A stretch of DNA of 64,000 bases from Ciona savignyi (Eukaryota; Chordata; Ascidiacea; Phlebobranchia; Cionidae), in NCBI GenBank assembly GCA_000149265.1, contig CH003275.1:1613764-1677763 (forward strand). Reading direction: 5' to 3'. The translations under genes were made by a program, and so were the position numbers. Positions 47,901-60,121 of this stretch are shown piece by piece. The stretch's first letter is position 1, and every line of letters begins with the position of its first letter. The notes beneath the pieces are model-generated. The model made no database searches. It was not told the DNA's origin and worked only from the letters and a program-made list of their open reading frames with translations.

Positions 47901-50900
47901 TAAACACAATTATATTTGAATGCATGCACTATGAAAATATCTCTACTAACATAAAGACCGTTAATACAAAATATACCATTAAATAATCTTAAAATACAGG
48001 ACCCCAAAAACTCTCGCAAGGTTACACTGCAACAGCTCTGATAACCCAAGGGCAGCAAAAGGTCTATATTATTACTGAGAACGACCCCTACATTTTCCTC
48101 ATTCCCTTGAATAAAATATGAGAATCAATACTAGTTTTATAGGCTGTGTATTTTTTAGTGTTCTTTACATATGTTTTCACAGCAAAGGACATACTTTCTT
48201 GTTAAACAATTAATCAATGTAATATCTCTAATTCCAAAAGCATGTTTAATTTTCCTGTAACACAAATGGGTAACGATGAGCACCAAAAATGAGAAAAATC
48301 CAATATAGCAGATTTTTTGTCTTCATCCCACAAATATTTGCATAGCAATCGATAAAGAATAAAATATCAGTTTCTTTTTTAAGATTTTATTTTTGTATTA
48401 ACCCAATATCAGTTACTGTTTTTCTCGCACAATAACACCAATGGCGACGACAGACATAACATGGGAAATAGACAGACTGCCTCATACACACAGCCACATT
48501 ACCGTACAAAGTGTAATGTGTTCCTTATTTAAAGCTGGTTCAATTTCAACATAATTATTTAACCCGTTGTTTCCTAATCGGGTAAAATATATTTTTTAAG
48601 GGCAAAGAGGGTTGAATGAAATTGATGTAAATCAAACCAGCCACTGGCTAGTCCGTTTTGTCTTTGGCAATGCACTTTTTGGACGTCACCTTTTTCCCTT
48701 GGTAAACTAAATATGAGTAACATCTTAATATACACATACAAAACACTACAATAGCTCTGGTAACTCAAAAATGGGTTTCAAGTAGTTTATTGCCCGAATT
48801 AAAATGCTCTTACCTTTTCCCATCTATGCTGATAAATATGAATATCCTATTCCACCAACGAATGCAACTCCTTTCAGCTGCTTTGTAAAATATGCTTTGT
48901 TCCAGATCTTGCAACTTTTGGAAAACGAAAAGCTCCCGAAAGTGAACGACATGTACATAAAACAGATAGCAAACCTCTGCTACTGTATGATGCACCTGCA
49001 CACTGGATTCCCTGAACTTTATGACCCCATCATCCAAGCTATCAGTGTTAGTAGATAAAAGAATGCGTTAAATTTGGATTTGTGTAGTACTGTGTACAGT
49101 CTATTATCAAGGTCATAATAAATGTATTGTATTATTTAAAAGATCTTTTAAACATGTGAAAATATTAAGGTAGTAGGCTTAAATTTGCTTTTTGGACATT
49201 TTGTCTATAAATTGACTGTGAGAATAAAGTAGCCCCCTCACCCTGTATTAGAAAACACAAACAACCCCTTCATAGACTTCCCAAATACTTGCAGAAACAC
49301 CACAAACCCAGCGACGAAGAAATAACAGCTGCTTTAAATGTCCCCAAATGGGCGTCCGACGCGATACCTTTAAAATTCTATGCCTTCCAAGCGGCGAGAT
49401 CCACTGAGACGGACATGGCAGGATTGGTCAACATGGGCAACACGTGCTACATGAACAGCATCATTCAAGCACTTTTCATGGCTGAGGAGTGAGTTGTTGT
49501 TTCAAGTTTATGCTTTCTGCAGTTTGCCGTGAACTTATGACCTTCAGCAAGATGGTTGAATTGAAACCAGCCAATACCTTATCGGGTGTGCACAGAAGTC
49601 GGTTATGATGGTTTAAATGTTTTACTATAAGACACAATACACAAAGCGTGCTTTTAAAGATAAGCGTCTATGCAGTATTTTAATGAATACCTGAGTTATA
49701 GCAGTCTGTTTGTACTGCTTTTAAAATTATACTATCCCAATACGTTTGAATTATTAAAATTAGACTGAAGTTTCAAATTCAGCTGTCCATTCATGTATTG
49801 TTCTTGGTAACACTTAGTTACAATCAATTATTAACAGAAAAAGCAAACATTTTTTATTCTAAAATGCAAATTGGATTCACTAGTTTTTTTTTCTGTAATT
49901 CCTTCTGGCCTGTCTATGGCCTTTCTATTATATTCTACATTTATTGCAGTCTCAACTTATAAAATGGTTATTTTTCTGGCATACAAATTTTAACATCATT
50001 TTTAAAGTCCAACAAACATCTGATTTTAACTTGAATTGCCAGATTTCGACGTTTGATGTTAATCGATGTACGGGGATTCCCCTTGAAATCCGTTTCAAAA
50101 TCCTTGGAAAGAACTTTTGCGTTTCTCCTTAAAACCAAGCGTGAGGCTTACAGACCAGTGGAGATGGTTGGTTGTTCAACACCAGCGTGGTTCACCTCTG
50201 GTGCACAACAGGTTGGTCTTGCTTTATAAATTTAAGGTTCTTTAACTTAACTAACCATTTTTCCTTATCCATTGATAACACTTTCATTGCGTTTTTCCCC
50301 GTTAAGTTGAAAAGATAAAGGTATTTGCATATGAAATGATGGCTATAGAACAGTCGTTAAAAACATGACTCATGGTTAATATTTCTACCGGTTGCCTGGT
50401 TATGCTTTAAGTTACATCTCTGAGCAAGGTACTTCACGATAGTTGTCATTCTGTAAATATAGGTCAATTCATTGCAGTAATGTTTAAATAACATAAGCAT
50501 GGACTCCAGCAAACTGAAAGTATTATAATGTATTATAATGATGTGGTATTTTTCCAATCGAAATATAAAATCCTAGTTTATGTTTTTATACCTCTGTGAC
50601 TGATTAAGGTTTTGCGAGCCAAGTAAACACCTCATTTTCAATAACAGTTATAATGTTTATTGTCAATAAATTGGTAGTATGTCCCCGGTATGTATGCACT
50701 TATCATAAACTTGATTGTTATTTACGATGATTGCATCATGCAATAATATTTGTTTGTATCATGACATATATATGACCTGCAGTAACCTTCATGTGTGATG
50801 ACTGATGCAATAAAAAAGTTTTATGTGCTATTAACTTTTAGGCAACATTAAATATCTGAATAGTTTATGCTGTGTCTAGCAAGCTTTTAAGGTACATAAA

Positions 50901-53900
50901 TAACAGTGTTAGAATAGGATAGCATATTCATGTTTATCCCTGGGAATGGGATAACCAATGGGGTTAACACACGGGTAATCATGAGATTACCTCGCGCCCA
51001 CTGTCAAGTTACCAGAGCTATTGCATTGTGTTGTGTATGATACACATATTCCTTTAATTTGGTAGAACCCATTAATGTTATGGGTTCAGGCAATGTCCGC
51101 TAAGTGCCTTGCCCAAGAACACGACCGACTAGCTAGCGACCAGTTTCGTAACTACAACCTTTTGTGTAAAAGGCGTCACACTGAACCACCAGACTAACCG
51201 GCCGGACATTAGTGTACCAACAATTTAGCGACCCCAATAAATTGCTATGATAACTTTGATACTTTTATTGGCTCCTGCCAAATTTATTAGAATTAATAGT
51301 AACATTTTTTGAGCATGAAAAAAGAACTTAAGAACAAAAATAAATGTTGCATTTTTTTCCAGGATTGTTCAGAATATGTGAAACATTTGATTGACGTTTT
51401 AAGCAGTGAATACAAAGAGCATTTTCAAGGTATTATTAAGTCTTCTTGAATACATACCTTAACTTGATGGAACATACACCACTATCAACATGTACCATAT
51501 CATAAGTGAAACACTGTTTGAATTTGAGTTTTAGTGTAGTATTAGATATTTATCTTTAGGGTACTTACTGTGGGTCTGGGTTGACAGAACTATTGGAAAT
51601 GATAGGATATTCATGTTTATCCCCGTGAATGGGAAAACCAACAGGGTTAACACACGGGCAATCGTCAGATCACCTTGCGCCCACCGTCGGGTTAAATTAC
51701 AGTGTGTTGTACGGAATTGGATTGCTATTTTAGTTTAACCCACTGAAATGTCCGGTAAGTGTTAAACCCATGGACACAACCCATTCACCAGTAGCTGGGT
51801 TTAATCCAACAAACATTCAGCCAATAAGTTGTAGGAACAAAACTGATCATGAGCTAGTCGGTTATGTCATGGGGCATGGCACTTATTGGATATTGTCTGG
51901 ATCCAATTGATAAATGTATCCTACAAAACTGAAAGAATGTCCCAGTCATATAGATTACATTGTACTAGCTCCGATAACTTGTGGGCAAAATGTCTGACAG
52001 TTATCCGTATGATAGCACTATTCTAATTGGGTTGGCAAATTTGCTGGAATATTAACACTTATTAATGCATATAGGTGATTGGGAAAAATGACTGAAAACT
52101 CAGTATTTTGGCAAATGATATATTATACATCCATTATCTGATCAGACATTTAAACTACTCCAATCCCCACATTAAATTTCCTTTAAAAACATACTATTTC
52201 ATTTTAATAGAAAGTGCAATGTCAACGGCAGGTCAATCTACTTTGTCTAATGCAGAATCACCAGCCACCTTACCAGTGGTAGGTAGTTTAGTTTATTTTT
52301 TGTTTCCACAATGAAAACATGAAGCACAACTATTGATAAAAATTTGGAAAACAGGAAAAAACGCTATACGTGTTTTATTCCTCAAGTATTTTCCAGTTCC
52401 ATAATTCTTCCAATGAAATTTGTTTGGGTCTATCAACAGACACATTGCATGTAATACTCTGATAAATGTGAAACATCCATGACTATCATTGTCATACCCT
52501 GTGCATGAGCATCAGTACGAATATCTAATCACAGACACGCACCGTTTTGTGATAATGAAAAAACATTTTAACATGCAGAGACGAAACAGTGAATCGGAAA
52601 CGTCGATTTACAATCTTTTCCACGGAAAATTAAGAACTTCAATAAAATGCTTGACGTGTGATTTCATATCAATGAGAGAAGAGTCATTTTTGGACCTTGC
52701 GTTACCCCTAAATAAAGCCCATGAGAGGGAAATCCCAGTTCCCGGAAAAGGGGGCTCAGAAATGGGGTTAGATCCCAACCCGGATGCAGCCCCACAACCT
52801 GTAACACAGGAGTCGGGTAAACATTAAACAAATAACCTACCATGCATTGTGTATAGTGGTTTCTACCTTAAACCACACACTACCTGTGGTAAGATATTCT
52901 CCATCATCAAATTAACACTGGAAAACACAATTAAGTACATTGCCTTTATTGGATTCATGATTGTGTTCTACCATCTCAATAAATGTATTAAACAGCAAAC
53001 ACTAGACCCAAAAACTATTTGTGGTCATTCTATTAGATGTCATTGTAGTAATTGCCCTTTTTCATGTAAATCAGGCTTAAACAGCTATTATACATTCAAA
53101 GTAGAAATGTTTTTACAAGTTGTTACGTATTCCAGAAAATGTACCAATGGATACAGAACGGGGGACATCTGCATTTGTGGAAGGGAATGAGACTGTTTTT
53201 CAAGGTCAAGCAGTTCAGGTATTTAAGCGAATATTATGATAAAGTAATCATTATGGTATAGTCAAGAGGTTGTGTAAAACAGCTACATGATTCTGTAATG
53301 TACTGTAAAAGTGGTATAGTAGCGAGAGTGGCATAGTAGCGAGGTGCATAGTGACAAAATTGGACTGTATGCTAAAATAATGCAACATTATACCAATCAA
53401 TATTAAGGAAATCTTAATTTTCCTAACAAAATAGTTCCAATATTAACGCTTTATTATTGTGCCTATTCGGACCATTTAAGTCTTGTGAAAGATCTCATTT
53501 CTGGATAAAACAAGAACCTTTACAAGTTTAAACCAACCCCTCCTTTAGCATTTGATACATTTTTTGATTATGTATAGTTGTTATCCCCAAAAATTTTAAT
53601 AGTTTCAGTTTTAACCCTTATTAAGTCCGAAATTCGTGTTTTTCCAAAAAAAAAAATGCAGCCATATTTCAAATGTAAGAAGAGTTTTAACACCTGTAGG
53701 TAGAGGAAGATTTTGAGGAAGAAGAAATGGACATACGGAGGACTTATGATCTAGAGGACCTCATCAATGAGAATCTACTCGATGAGACTTTGGACGGAAG
53801 TAACAAATACAGCTGCACTAATTGCAACGAATTAAGGGTAAAATTTTTTGGGGGGGAGGGTCGAGGGTCATCTATAACAAAATTGTAACATGCCTGAACC

Positions 53901-55641
53901 CAGCAGATTAATGGGTTCTACAAAAAATTAAAGGAACATGCGAATCATACATAACACACTGCAATAGCACCGGTTACCCGACCGTGGGCGCGAGGTGATC
54001 TGACGATTGCCCATTCACGAGAATAAACATGAATATCCTATCCTATATCTTTATTTTTTATTATTACAAAATTAATATATAGCCCTCAAACTTGGTTAAA
54101 ATTTAACTGATTTTTTTTATTGCAGGATGTATATGAATGCTTATTCTAAGGGTTTAGACAACAAAGGCATCAAAACACAGATTATCATCGGATTCAGTGT
54201 GTCTGGAGCTATTGCAGTGTGTTAACTATTTATTATGACTATGGTAAATACACCGCTGGTAATCTGATTTAAAATATACAAGGTAAAGCATCAATTAAAC
54301 TTACAAAAATTAACCAATTAAACTTACAAGAAAAACAAGTTTACTCTCTTCTGTAGTCACAACCTTATTATACAAATGAAGAATTTTAAATGGTTATCAC
54401 AATGTCTTTGTTCAGAAAGCTCAAAAGAAGACGCTTCTGACCGATCTTCCAATGTATTTAATGATTACCCTAATGAGGTTCACTTACAATACGAAATTGC
54501 AACGGAGGACAAAAGTAATGGATCATGTGAATATACCTCAAGAAGTTGAAATTCCTGTCACAGCTGGTTAGTGGTACTAATTATTAATTTGTTTTAATTA
54601 ATTTTATGAACTCTTCCCAATTGTTTGTCTTATTGCTCTTAGTAATAAGGATAAAATAGTAATGTTGTGTCCGAATGGTTGATTCATATATTGCTTAATA
54701 TATATAAAAAAACGGTCCTAATGACGAGCCCAACATTGCTACTAAACTAAGCTAGATAGAATAGTTTTTTAACCCTAGTGTGAGAAAATACATGGGTCGT
54801 TAAACACCATATAATACAAGCTCACTTTAGAGGTTATTTGTAGTGTTGTATATGCCAGAGACTTTGTTTTATTTAAACCAATGGGTATCAAGAAGTTTTT
54901 GATAAGTGTTGCACTTGGACTTAGGCAACTAGAGAGCAGCTGGTTTCGATCACGACACCTTTTGGGGGTAAAAGCGAAGCCACACTGAGGAAGTCCCTCA
55001 ATGGAGATCTTTTACATTCTGTAAATAAAAGAAAAAAAATTAAGTCCAAATTTAAATCTCATTGGTTAAAAGCGTGGTGGTCTACAGCTAGCCAAAGGGT
55101 TATGAAAAAATATATGTCATAAAAAAAGTAATTTATGTACTTACTGTTACCTTACACTGCACTTGTCATTCATCCTCCCACAAATAACGAATAGCAGTTT
55201 AGTAGTTCCATATTTGTACTTTACTACCCATTTAAGTGCATTCCTGACTAACCCTTTCACGTTTCAACAGAAAACGACGTTGAGACTTATATTAAATACA
55301 AACTGTGGGCAGTTGTGGTCCATTCCGGCACTTCAGCTGAAAGCGGCCACTACTACTGTTACGGGAATAAACTGAGCGGCGATTCGAATCGGTGGTTTCT
55401 TTTCAACGACAGCCACGTCTCGTTCGCCCCGTTCAGCAGCATTAAGAACCTGACAGGGAGATACGCGGTGGACACTCCTTATATGTTAATGTATATGAAA
55501 ACCGACAGCATCGCAACTGTACAGTGCGGGGATGAAATAATAAATGAATCCTTGTTGGCCGAGATTAATGAAGACGATGATAAATTTAAAGAGGTAAGAA
55601 AATATTTTGCTGATATTCTTAGTAAAAAATTAAAGCTATAA
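44914..55641 (+). CDS. USP38: ubiquitin carboxyl-terminal hydrolase, USP35/USP38 type
   Basis: Family role: C19 cysteine protease removing ubiquitin from proteins. Fifteen exons join in frame to about 895 aa: 44914-45383, 45694-45815, 46341-46457, 46775-47010, 47582-47704, 48906-49046, 49295-49488, 50043-50211, 51363-51429, 52211-52278, 52579-52816, 53136-53218, 53700-53837, 54416-54566, 55271-55641. Residues 1-~430 are the helical N-terminal region of USP35/38 (WLGWPTAQ, LIDVTLKTI, YQASPEAFHIVAPH, MMHLHTGFPELYDPI). The protease core has catalytic Cys454 in NMGNTCYMNS, His799 in SAESGHYY and Asp819 in FNDSHVSF. Zinc-binding pairs are C593/C596 (CLTC) and C715/C718 (CTNC). The human proteins are ~1020-1040 aa; the inserts between finger and palm are shorter here. 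Symbol USP38 is nominal: the gene may be ancestral to both USP35 and USP38. The exon 3 acceptor was fixed by phase. The C-terminal codons lie in a tandem duplication. Confidence 0.93.
45572..45650 (-). mobile_element. tRNA-derived SINE fragment in USP35/38 intron 1
   Basis: Reverse 3' fragment: ATGCTTTATCCCCACAGATG followed by ATCACACAGACAATCATCTG. The head is missing. Confidence 0.45.
47228..47498 (-). mobile_element. degenerate tRNA-derived SINE in USP35/38 intron 4
   Basis: Reverse copy with a tail (ATAGGATAGGTTATTCGTGT), a recognisable TTTAGGCAATGTCTGCTGAT segment and an eroded head near 47498. Confidence 0.6.
48620..48860 (+). mobile_element. degenerate tRNA-derived SINE next to USP35/38 exon 6
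   Basis: Plus copy with GGCTAGTCCGTTTTGTCTTT, AATAGCTCTGGTAACTC and an AATATGAATATCCTATTCC tail. The tail ends about 45 bases before the exon 6 acceptor (AG at 48904-48905). Confidence 0.5.
50911..51206 (-). mobile_element. full-length tRNA-derived SINE in USP35/38 intron 8
   Basis: Reverse copy with tail, the AAGTGCCTTGCCCAAGAACA core and a head ending CTAACCGGCCGG. Confidence 0.8.
51597..51860 (-). mobile_element. mosaic tRNA-derived SINE in USP35/38 intron 9
   Basis: The tail side (GATAGGATATTCATGTTTATCCCC) is well preserved to about 51710. Beyond that the body is rearranged and overlaps an apparent plus-oriented fragment (GAGCTAGTCGGTTATGTC near 51852). Confidence 0.55.
52284..52370 (+). 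repeat. dispersed repeat family X, copy 2
   Basis: Contains TTTGTTTCCACAATGAAAAC. It starts a few bases after the donor of USP35/38 exon 10. See 4161-4250. Confidence 0.5.
53890..54048 (+). mobile_element. tRNA-derived SINE, 5'-truncated, in USP35/38 intron 13
   Basis: Plus copy starting at TGCCTGAACCCAGCAGATTA and ending in a TATCCTATCCTATATC tail. A short internal deletion removes the segment before CCCATTCACGAG. Confidence 0.75.
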
Positions 55642-55870
55642 TAATGGTATTTTATCATAATGAGAGACCTTTTGGAATGACGTTGTATAACGAATTTGAT
55701 ATCAAAAACTAATTTTTTTGTCTTTAAGAAAATATTTTACAGATATTCTTGGTAAAACGCTTAAAGCTATAATAATGTTTTTTTTTATCATAATGAGATA
55801 CCTTTTGAAATGACGTTGTATTACGGGTTTAGTTTCAAAAACTAAATTATTGTCTAATAAGTATTCCATC
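55588..55870 (+). repeat. 133-bp tandem duplication at the USP35/38 3' end
   Basis: AAGAAAATATTTT.C.GATATTCTT.GTAAA starts at about 55595 and again at about 55728, and the similarity runs on for about 130 bases. The first copy contains the last codons and stop of the gene; the second lies in the 3' UTR and is out of frame by an indel. Confidence 0.8.
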
Positions 55871-55887
55871 CAGATATTCTGTTTGTT

Positions 55888-55980
55888 AAGTTTAGTTTAT
55901 TTTACGTTTCCATGATGAAAACACACAACTGGACCTTGTTACAAATATAACAAAATTAAAAACAGGAAAAAAAAGGACAG
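55888..55980 (+). repeat. dispersed repeat family X, copy 3
   Basis: Contains CGTTTCCATGATGAAAACAC. See 4161-4250 and 52284-52370. Confidence 0.5.
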
Positions 55981-56210
55981 TGAACACGTCTTAATTCAAA
56001 TTAATTATTGAATACAAATAGGTATTGCCAGTATGGCGTCAAACCAATTCTCTTATACCACACAGCTTTTTTGGGTTTATTCCTTAATTGACTTTTTATT
56101 CACTTAAAATTCAACAAGCCTTTGCACCGATTACACAACTTAAATCTGTGTAAGCGGTTATAGTCTACTTTAGTGACTATTCAATGCCCCCCTAGGCCCC
56201 TAAACCCCTA

Positions 56211-56473
56211 TTGCCCGACTGGTTAGTCTGGTGGTTTAGTGTGACGCCTTTCAACCGAAAGATTAAGGTTCGAAACTAACCCCTAGGTTGTGTCCTTGGG
56301 CAAGGCACTTAACAGACTTTGCCTAAACCGAGCGGATTAATGGGTTCTACCAAATTAAAGAAACGTGTAAATCATATACAACACACTCCAATAGCTCTGT
56401 TAACCCCATGGTTGGTGATAGTTGATCTGACGATCGCCTGTGTGTTAACCCCCTTGGTTTTCCCATTCACGTC
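56211..56473 (+). mobile_element. tRNA-derived SINE lacking its tail
   Basis: Plus copy with head (GCCCGACTGGTTAGTCTGGT), core (TCCTTGGGCAAGGCACTTAA) and body up to CCCATTCACGTCGAG, where it stops without the TATCC tail. Confidence 0.75.
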
Positions 56474-57378
56474 GAGTGCTATGCCGACACTTCATAGTTT
56501 ATATTGTCTGCAGTGTACTCTGGAAAGAAAATTTGCTTGCAATACTAATTCTTCTAGTAATTTTAAAATTTTGATATGGCAACACTGCAATTTTAAACCC
56601 AGGAACAGAAGCTTGCATCGGAGCGTGCCACCTGCGCTACCAAAACCAACATTCTCGGCTGGAGCAATGATAACAACCCACCGCCCCCGTCATGCGGTGG
56701 GGGTGATGGGGGTAACTTCGGGTCAAGTCGTTTAGTGTGTTAGCAATATTTGCTTAACTTTACCGAATTCGTGTTATGGTAATCAATACAATCTGCACCA
56801 TTAAATATACTTGTAGTTAGGCAAATTTTTCTTTTATACCTTGCATTTCTTGTATTTTTGCTCATTAAAATCTTACAAAATTGGTTTAAGCATGAGTTGT
56901 ATCAATTCACTGCATGAACTTGTCCGTTATTTATTAACATTATTGTTTCCACAAGCCTGTCCCAGTTACAGTGTATCTAGGTATTTCTTAAATGAACTAC
57001 ATATCATATCATCCAATATTGTTAGCGAGTTAAGATTTATTATCCACATAATTTAATTTATATAATTTCTTCCGATTTTCTCTGCACCCTTTATCTAAAA
57101 AGAATGCATATGGAAATTCCTTTTGCCCAATGCCTTCGTATATGTCATATTTGTGACTATGATATAATAACCAACTTAAAACGGGCTTAATTTATTTTAG
57201 GTAAATCCTTGGATTTACTTTAAAAATTAGTTGCTAGCGTTCCCATTATACCTTTTATTTTACCAGTTCAATAAAGATTCGTATAAAGATAAAGATACAC
57301 CTGCTTGCTTATCTGCACTTACGTCAAAAAATGAAAATTAAAATTCCACTTATAGTCGATGTACCGATGATAAAAATA

Positions 57379-57653
57379 TAGGATATTCATGTTTATCCCC
57401 GTGAATAGAAAAACCTAGTTGTTTATTGTTTTCGTCAGATCACAACTCTCGCCAACGTCACGTTACCGGAGCTATTGCTGTGTGTTGTGCATAGTTCACA
57501 CGTCCTTTAATTTATTACAACCTATTAATCCGCTCGGTTTAAGCAATTTTGCTATGTGCCCAAGGACATAGCCGACTAGCTAGTGACCAGTTTCAAACCT
57601 ACAACCTGTCGGCTAAATGCCACACACTAATTCACGAAGCTATGCGGTCGGAC
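57379..57653 (-). mobile_element. tRNA-derived SINE
   Basis: Reverse copy from AGGATATTCATGTTTATCCC to an eroded head (AAGCTATGCGGTCGGAC). Several small deletions. Confidence 0.7.
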
Positions 57654-57727
57654 TTTAAACTATGCCAAATATAAACTGATTTCAAGCAGTATATATATTC
57701 ATTTAAAGTTATAAACCGTTTATATAT

Positions 57728-57925
57728 AGTTAGTTAACAAGAGGACTGCAAAGATACTTTAAGTTATTCACAGTCAGTTAACAGTAGGGCTGCAACAATA
57801 CTTAAAGTTATTCACAGTCAGTTAACAGTAGGGCTGCAACAATACTTAAAGTTATTCACAGTCAGTTAACAGTAGGGCTGCAACAATACTTAAAGTTATT
57901 TACAGTCAGTTAACAGTGCAACGAT
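57728..57925. repeat. 44-bp minisatellite, about 4.5 copies
   Basis: The unit contains CAGTCAGTTAACAGTAGGGC and AACAATACTTAAAGTTATTC. Copies 2 to 4 are almost identical; the outer copies are diverged. Confidence 0.9.
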
Positions 57926-58319
57926 AAAAAAGTATCGATAATCGCGCGTCACGTATTGCGATTATTGTTAGTAGGCTACACATGGAAATTCAAAAAATCT
58001 AAATTAAACGTTTTAAAAGGACTGAAATGCATTTCTTTATGACAATAAAACTACAGTTTGTCTTTAAATAAGGCTGGTAAATGAAATCTACATTGTAACC
58101 ACGCTTTATAACTACTGAAGGAAAGGGCTATGTATTTGCGTCAGAAATGAAATGTTTGCCATCAGGCGACGATAAGCGCAATTCTTAAGTATTGCGTTCG
58201 TAATTTTTTTTGTAACTTCATTTACACAAAGCACTGTAGCAGTTTTGACATTATATTTGCAAAAACTGCATTTCTTTCATTTAATCGACGCCAACTGTGT
58301 TCGTTCTGTCATTACCTTA

Positions 58320-58353
58320 TGACGTCATTGACACTTATCACCTCATGACGTCA
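58320..58353. promoter_or_regulatory. pair of palindromic CRE motifs in a 26-bp duplication
   Basis: TGACGTCATTG(A/G)CAC occurs twice, 26 bases apart. Both flanking genes have their 3' ends here, so a promoter role would imply an unannotated transcript. Confidence 0.35.
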
Positions 58354-58452
58354 TTGGCACCTAAAGCAGTTGTTTTTCATCTAAGTCATTATATGCTTTA
58401 TAAAGCGTTGTGCAATTACACACACAGACACATATAGAACTTAATAAAGAAT

Positions 58453-59411
58453 ATAGGGGAAAAGTGGGTAAAATGGGCCACGTGGGTAAAATGGGCCCCC
58501 TCCAATTTTCGATATATTTTGAAGAATAAAATTTGCTGCAAGAACCAGTGTCAGTATATCAAATTATGGAATCTCCAAACCGAAAGTTTGAGCGTGAAAT
58601 CACCAAACTCAATGTTTCTCTGAAGTTATTTCGGTTTGAGAAGGTCTGAATCTAAATTTGCAATTTTTGTTTTCTGCTAATATATAATAGAAAAGATCAA
58701 AATATTAAAATAACTTTTACTGTAGTTAAATAGAACTATATAGACTAGACCTACTTTTACTGGTAGTAATAAAACTTCTTTTTTTAAGAATTTTTTATAG
58801 AGATTTTAAGTCGTATGTTGGCACCTGTCTAATATGGGCCCCCTGTGTTCATTTGGTAATTAACGGGGCTAGACTTAGCATTAACAGTACTTAAGGGATA
58901 GACTTAGCACTAACAGTCATATTATGTGTTTCACAATAAACTATAAACGGGTTTTCTAAATGCTATTAATAACATGAATTGATAGTTATGCTTCCACTAA
59001 AGTAGCAAGGAGTTATTGCATTATTATACTAGTAGCTGGGTATTAAATAAAAAGTAATTGATGTAATCCAAAGTGTTAAATTAAAAAAAAAAACTACATC
59101 ATAAAAAGAAAAGAAATAACATTGTTTATATGGGAAGCAAATATTGATACTGTTATCTAGCGAAATGTTAATATCGAAAACGGGCCGGGGCCCATTTTAG
59201 ACTACACCCTTGTCTAAAATGGGCCACTAACGAAATATTTTTCTTTGTTGATAAAATATATTTAACAAAAATTATTAGAAAGTTAACATGTTATGTGTGA
59301 AGATTTTGGTATTAGGTGACACCACATGAAAAACTTAAGTCCAGCAGGCTTTATATCAGTAAAAAATCCTATTTGCAACTAAAGGGCCCATTTTACCCAC
59401 TCTTCCCCTAT
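58453..59411. mobile_element. ~950-bp non-autonomous DNA transposon with long inverted termini
   Basis: The left end ATAGGGGAAAAGTGGGTAAA, continuing ATGGGCC, matches the inverted right end with one mismatch over 27 bases. Extra GTAAAATGGGCC-type or GGGCCCATTTTA-type copies lie just inside the left end and at about 58835, 59185 and 59215. The flanks suggest a short TA-type duplication, but its length is ambiguous because the ends are TATA-like. There is no transposase, and I cannot name the superfamily. Confidence 0.75.
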
Positions 59412-60070
59412 CTACAAGTGGAGTTTTCCCGTTGTTCTATTTAGTGGAGGTTCCGCTGCCAGTCTAGTTTAGCTCCACTTTATGTGGGTACAGATGAAGT
59501 CTGGACGAAGATTTATGTACAAGCTATAGACGGCAGCGGACCCTGGGACTTGGTTCCGGCCAATAAGATTCGTGAAAAACCCCTGGCCCCACAGCACCAC
59601 TCATAAGTTGATTATTTGTCAACGAAATATAAAAAAATGTTGATAGAGTTTACTCTAATGGTGATACATTGACTAAAACGACAGCTTATACACCGTGTGG
59701 CCTAAAGGTTTTTAATTTCTCGACTATATTTATACTACACCAATTCTAATGGAGTATATATATAGTTGGCCCTGGTGCACAATGCCTCATGTTAGTCTAC
59801 TGCTCACAACCTTTACTCGTATACAGTTTACCAAACGTTTAATAGTAATCAAATTGTATTGTACGTACGGCATAAATGTACAGAACATAATAAAAGCATA
59901 AAGCGTTTCTATCTCTTAATTGTCATAAACGCTGCGATATATATCTTTATGTAAACATGCGCAACTCCACTGCCATGGTGTGGCCTATAGACTGCGTGTT
60001 TAAATAGAGGTCTATTGATAGTTGGAATTTAAAGCCGATTAGATTTCGTATTTAGAAAATCTTGACCAAC

Positions 60071-60076
60071 TTTAAT
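60071..60076 (-). terminator. candidate poly(A) signal of the MAM/LDLa gene
   Basis: ATTAAA (a common variant) on the minus strand, about 46 bases beyond the stop codon. No canonical AATAAA lies nearer. Confidence 0.4.
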
Positions 60077-60121
60077 TCCACTTTTATGTAAAAAAAACAT
60101 TAAAGTATATATGGTTTTCGA

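Larger units (their letters stand above)
55642..60121. other. intergenic region between the two convergent genes
   Basis: Besides the repeats listed separately, stretches 56475-57370, 57930-58450 and 59412-60060 show no gene, RNA or clear element. Confidence 0.5.

Noticed and set aside
48804-48905. USP35/38 exon 6 extended upstream to an in-frame ATG at 48804
   Set aside because: The extra residues come from the SINE tail, and the phase-0 acceptor at 48905 gives the family-consistent junction.
57728-57925. CRISPR-like repeat array
   Set aside because: The units are contiguous with no unique spacers and the context is an animal nuclear genome; it is a minisatellite. The same applies to 19779-19973.
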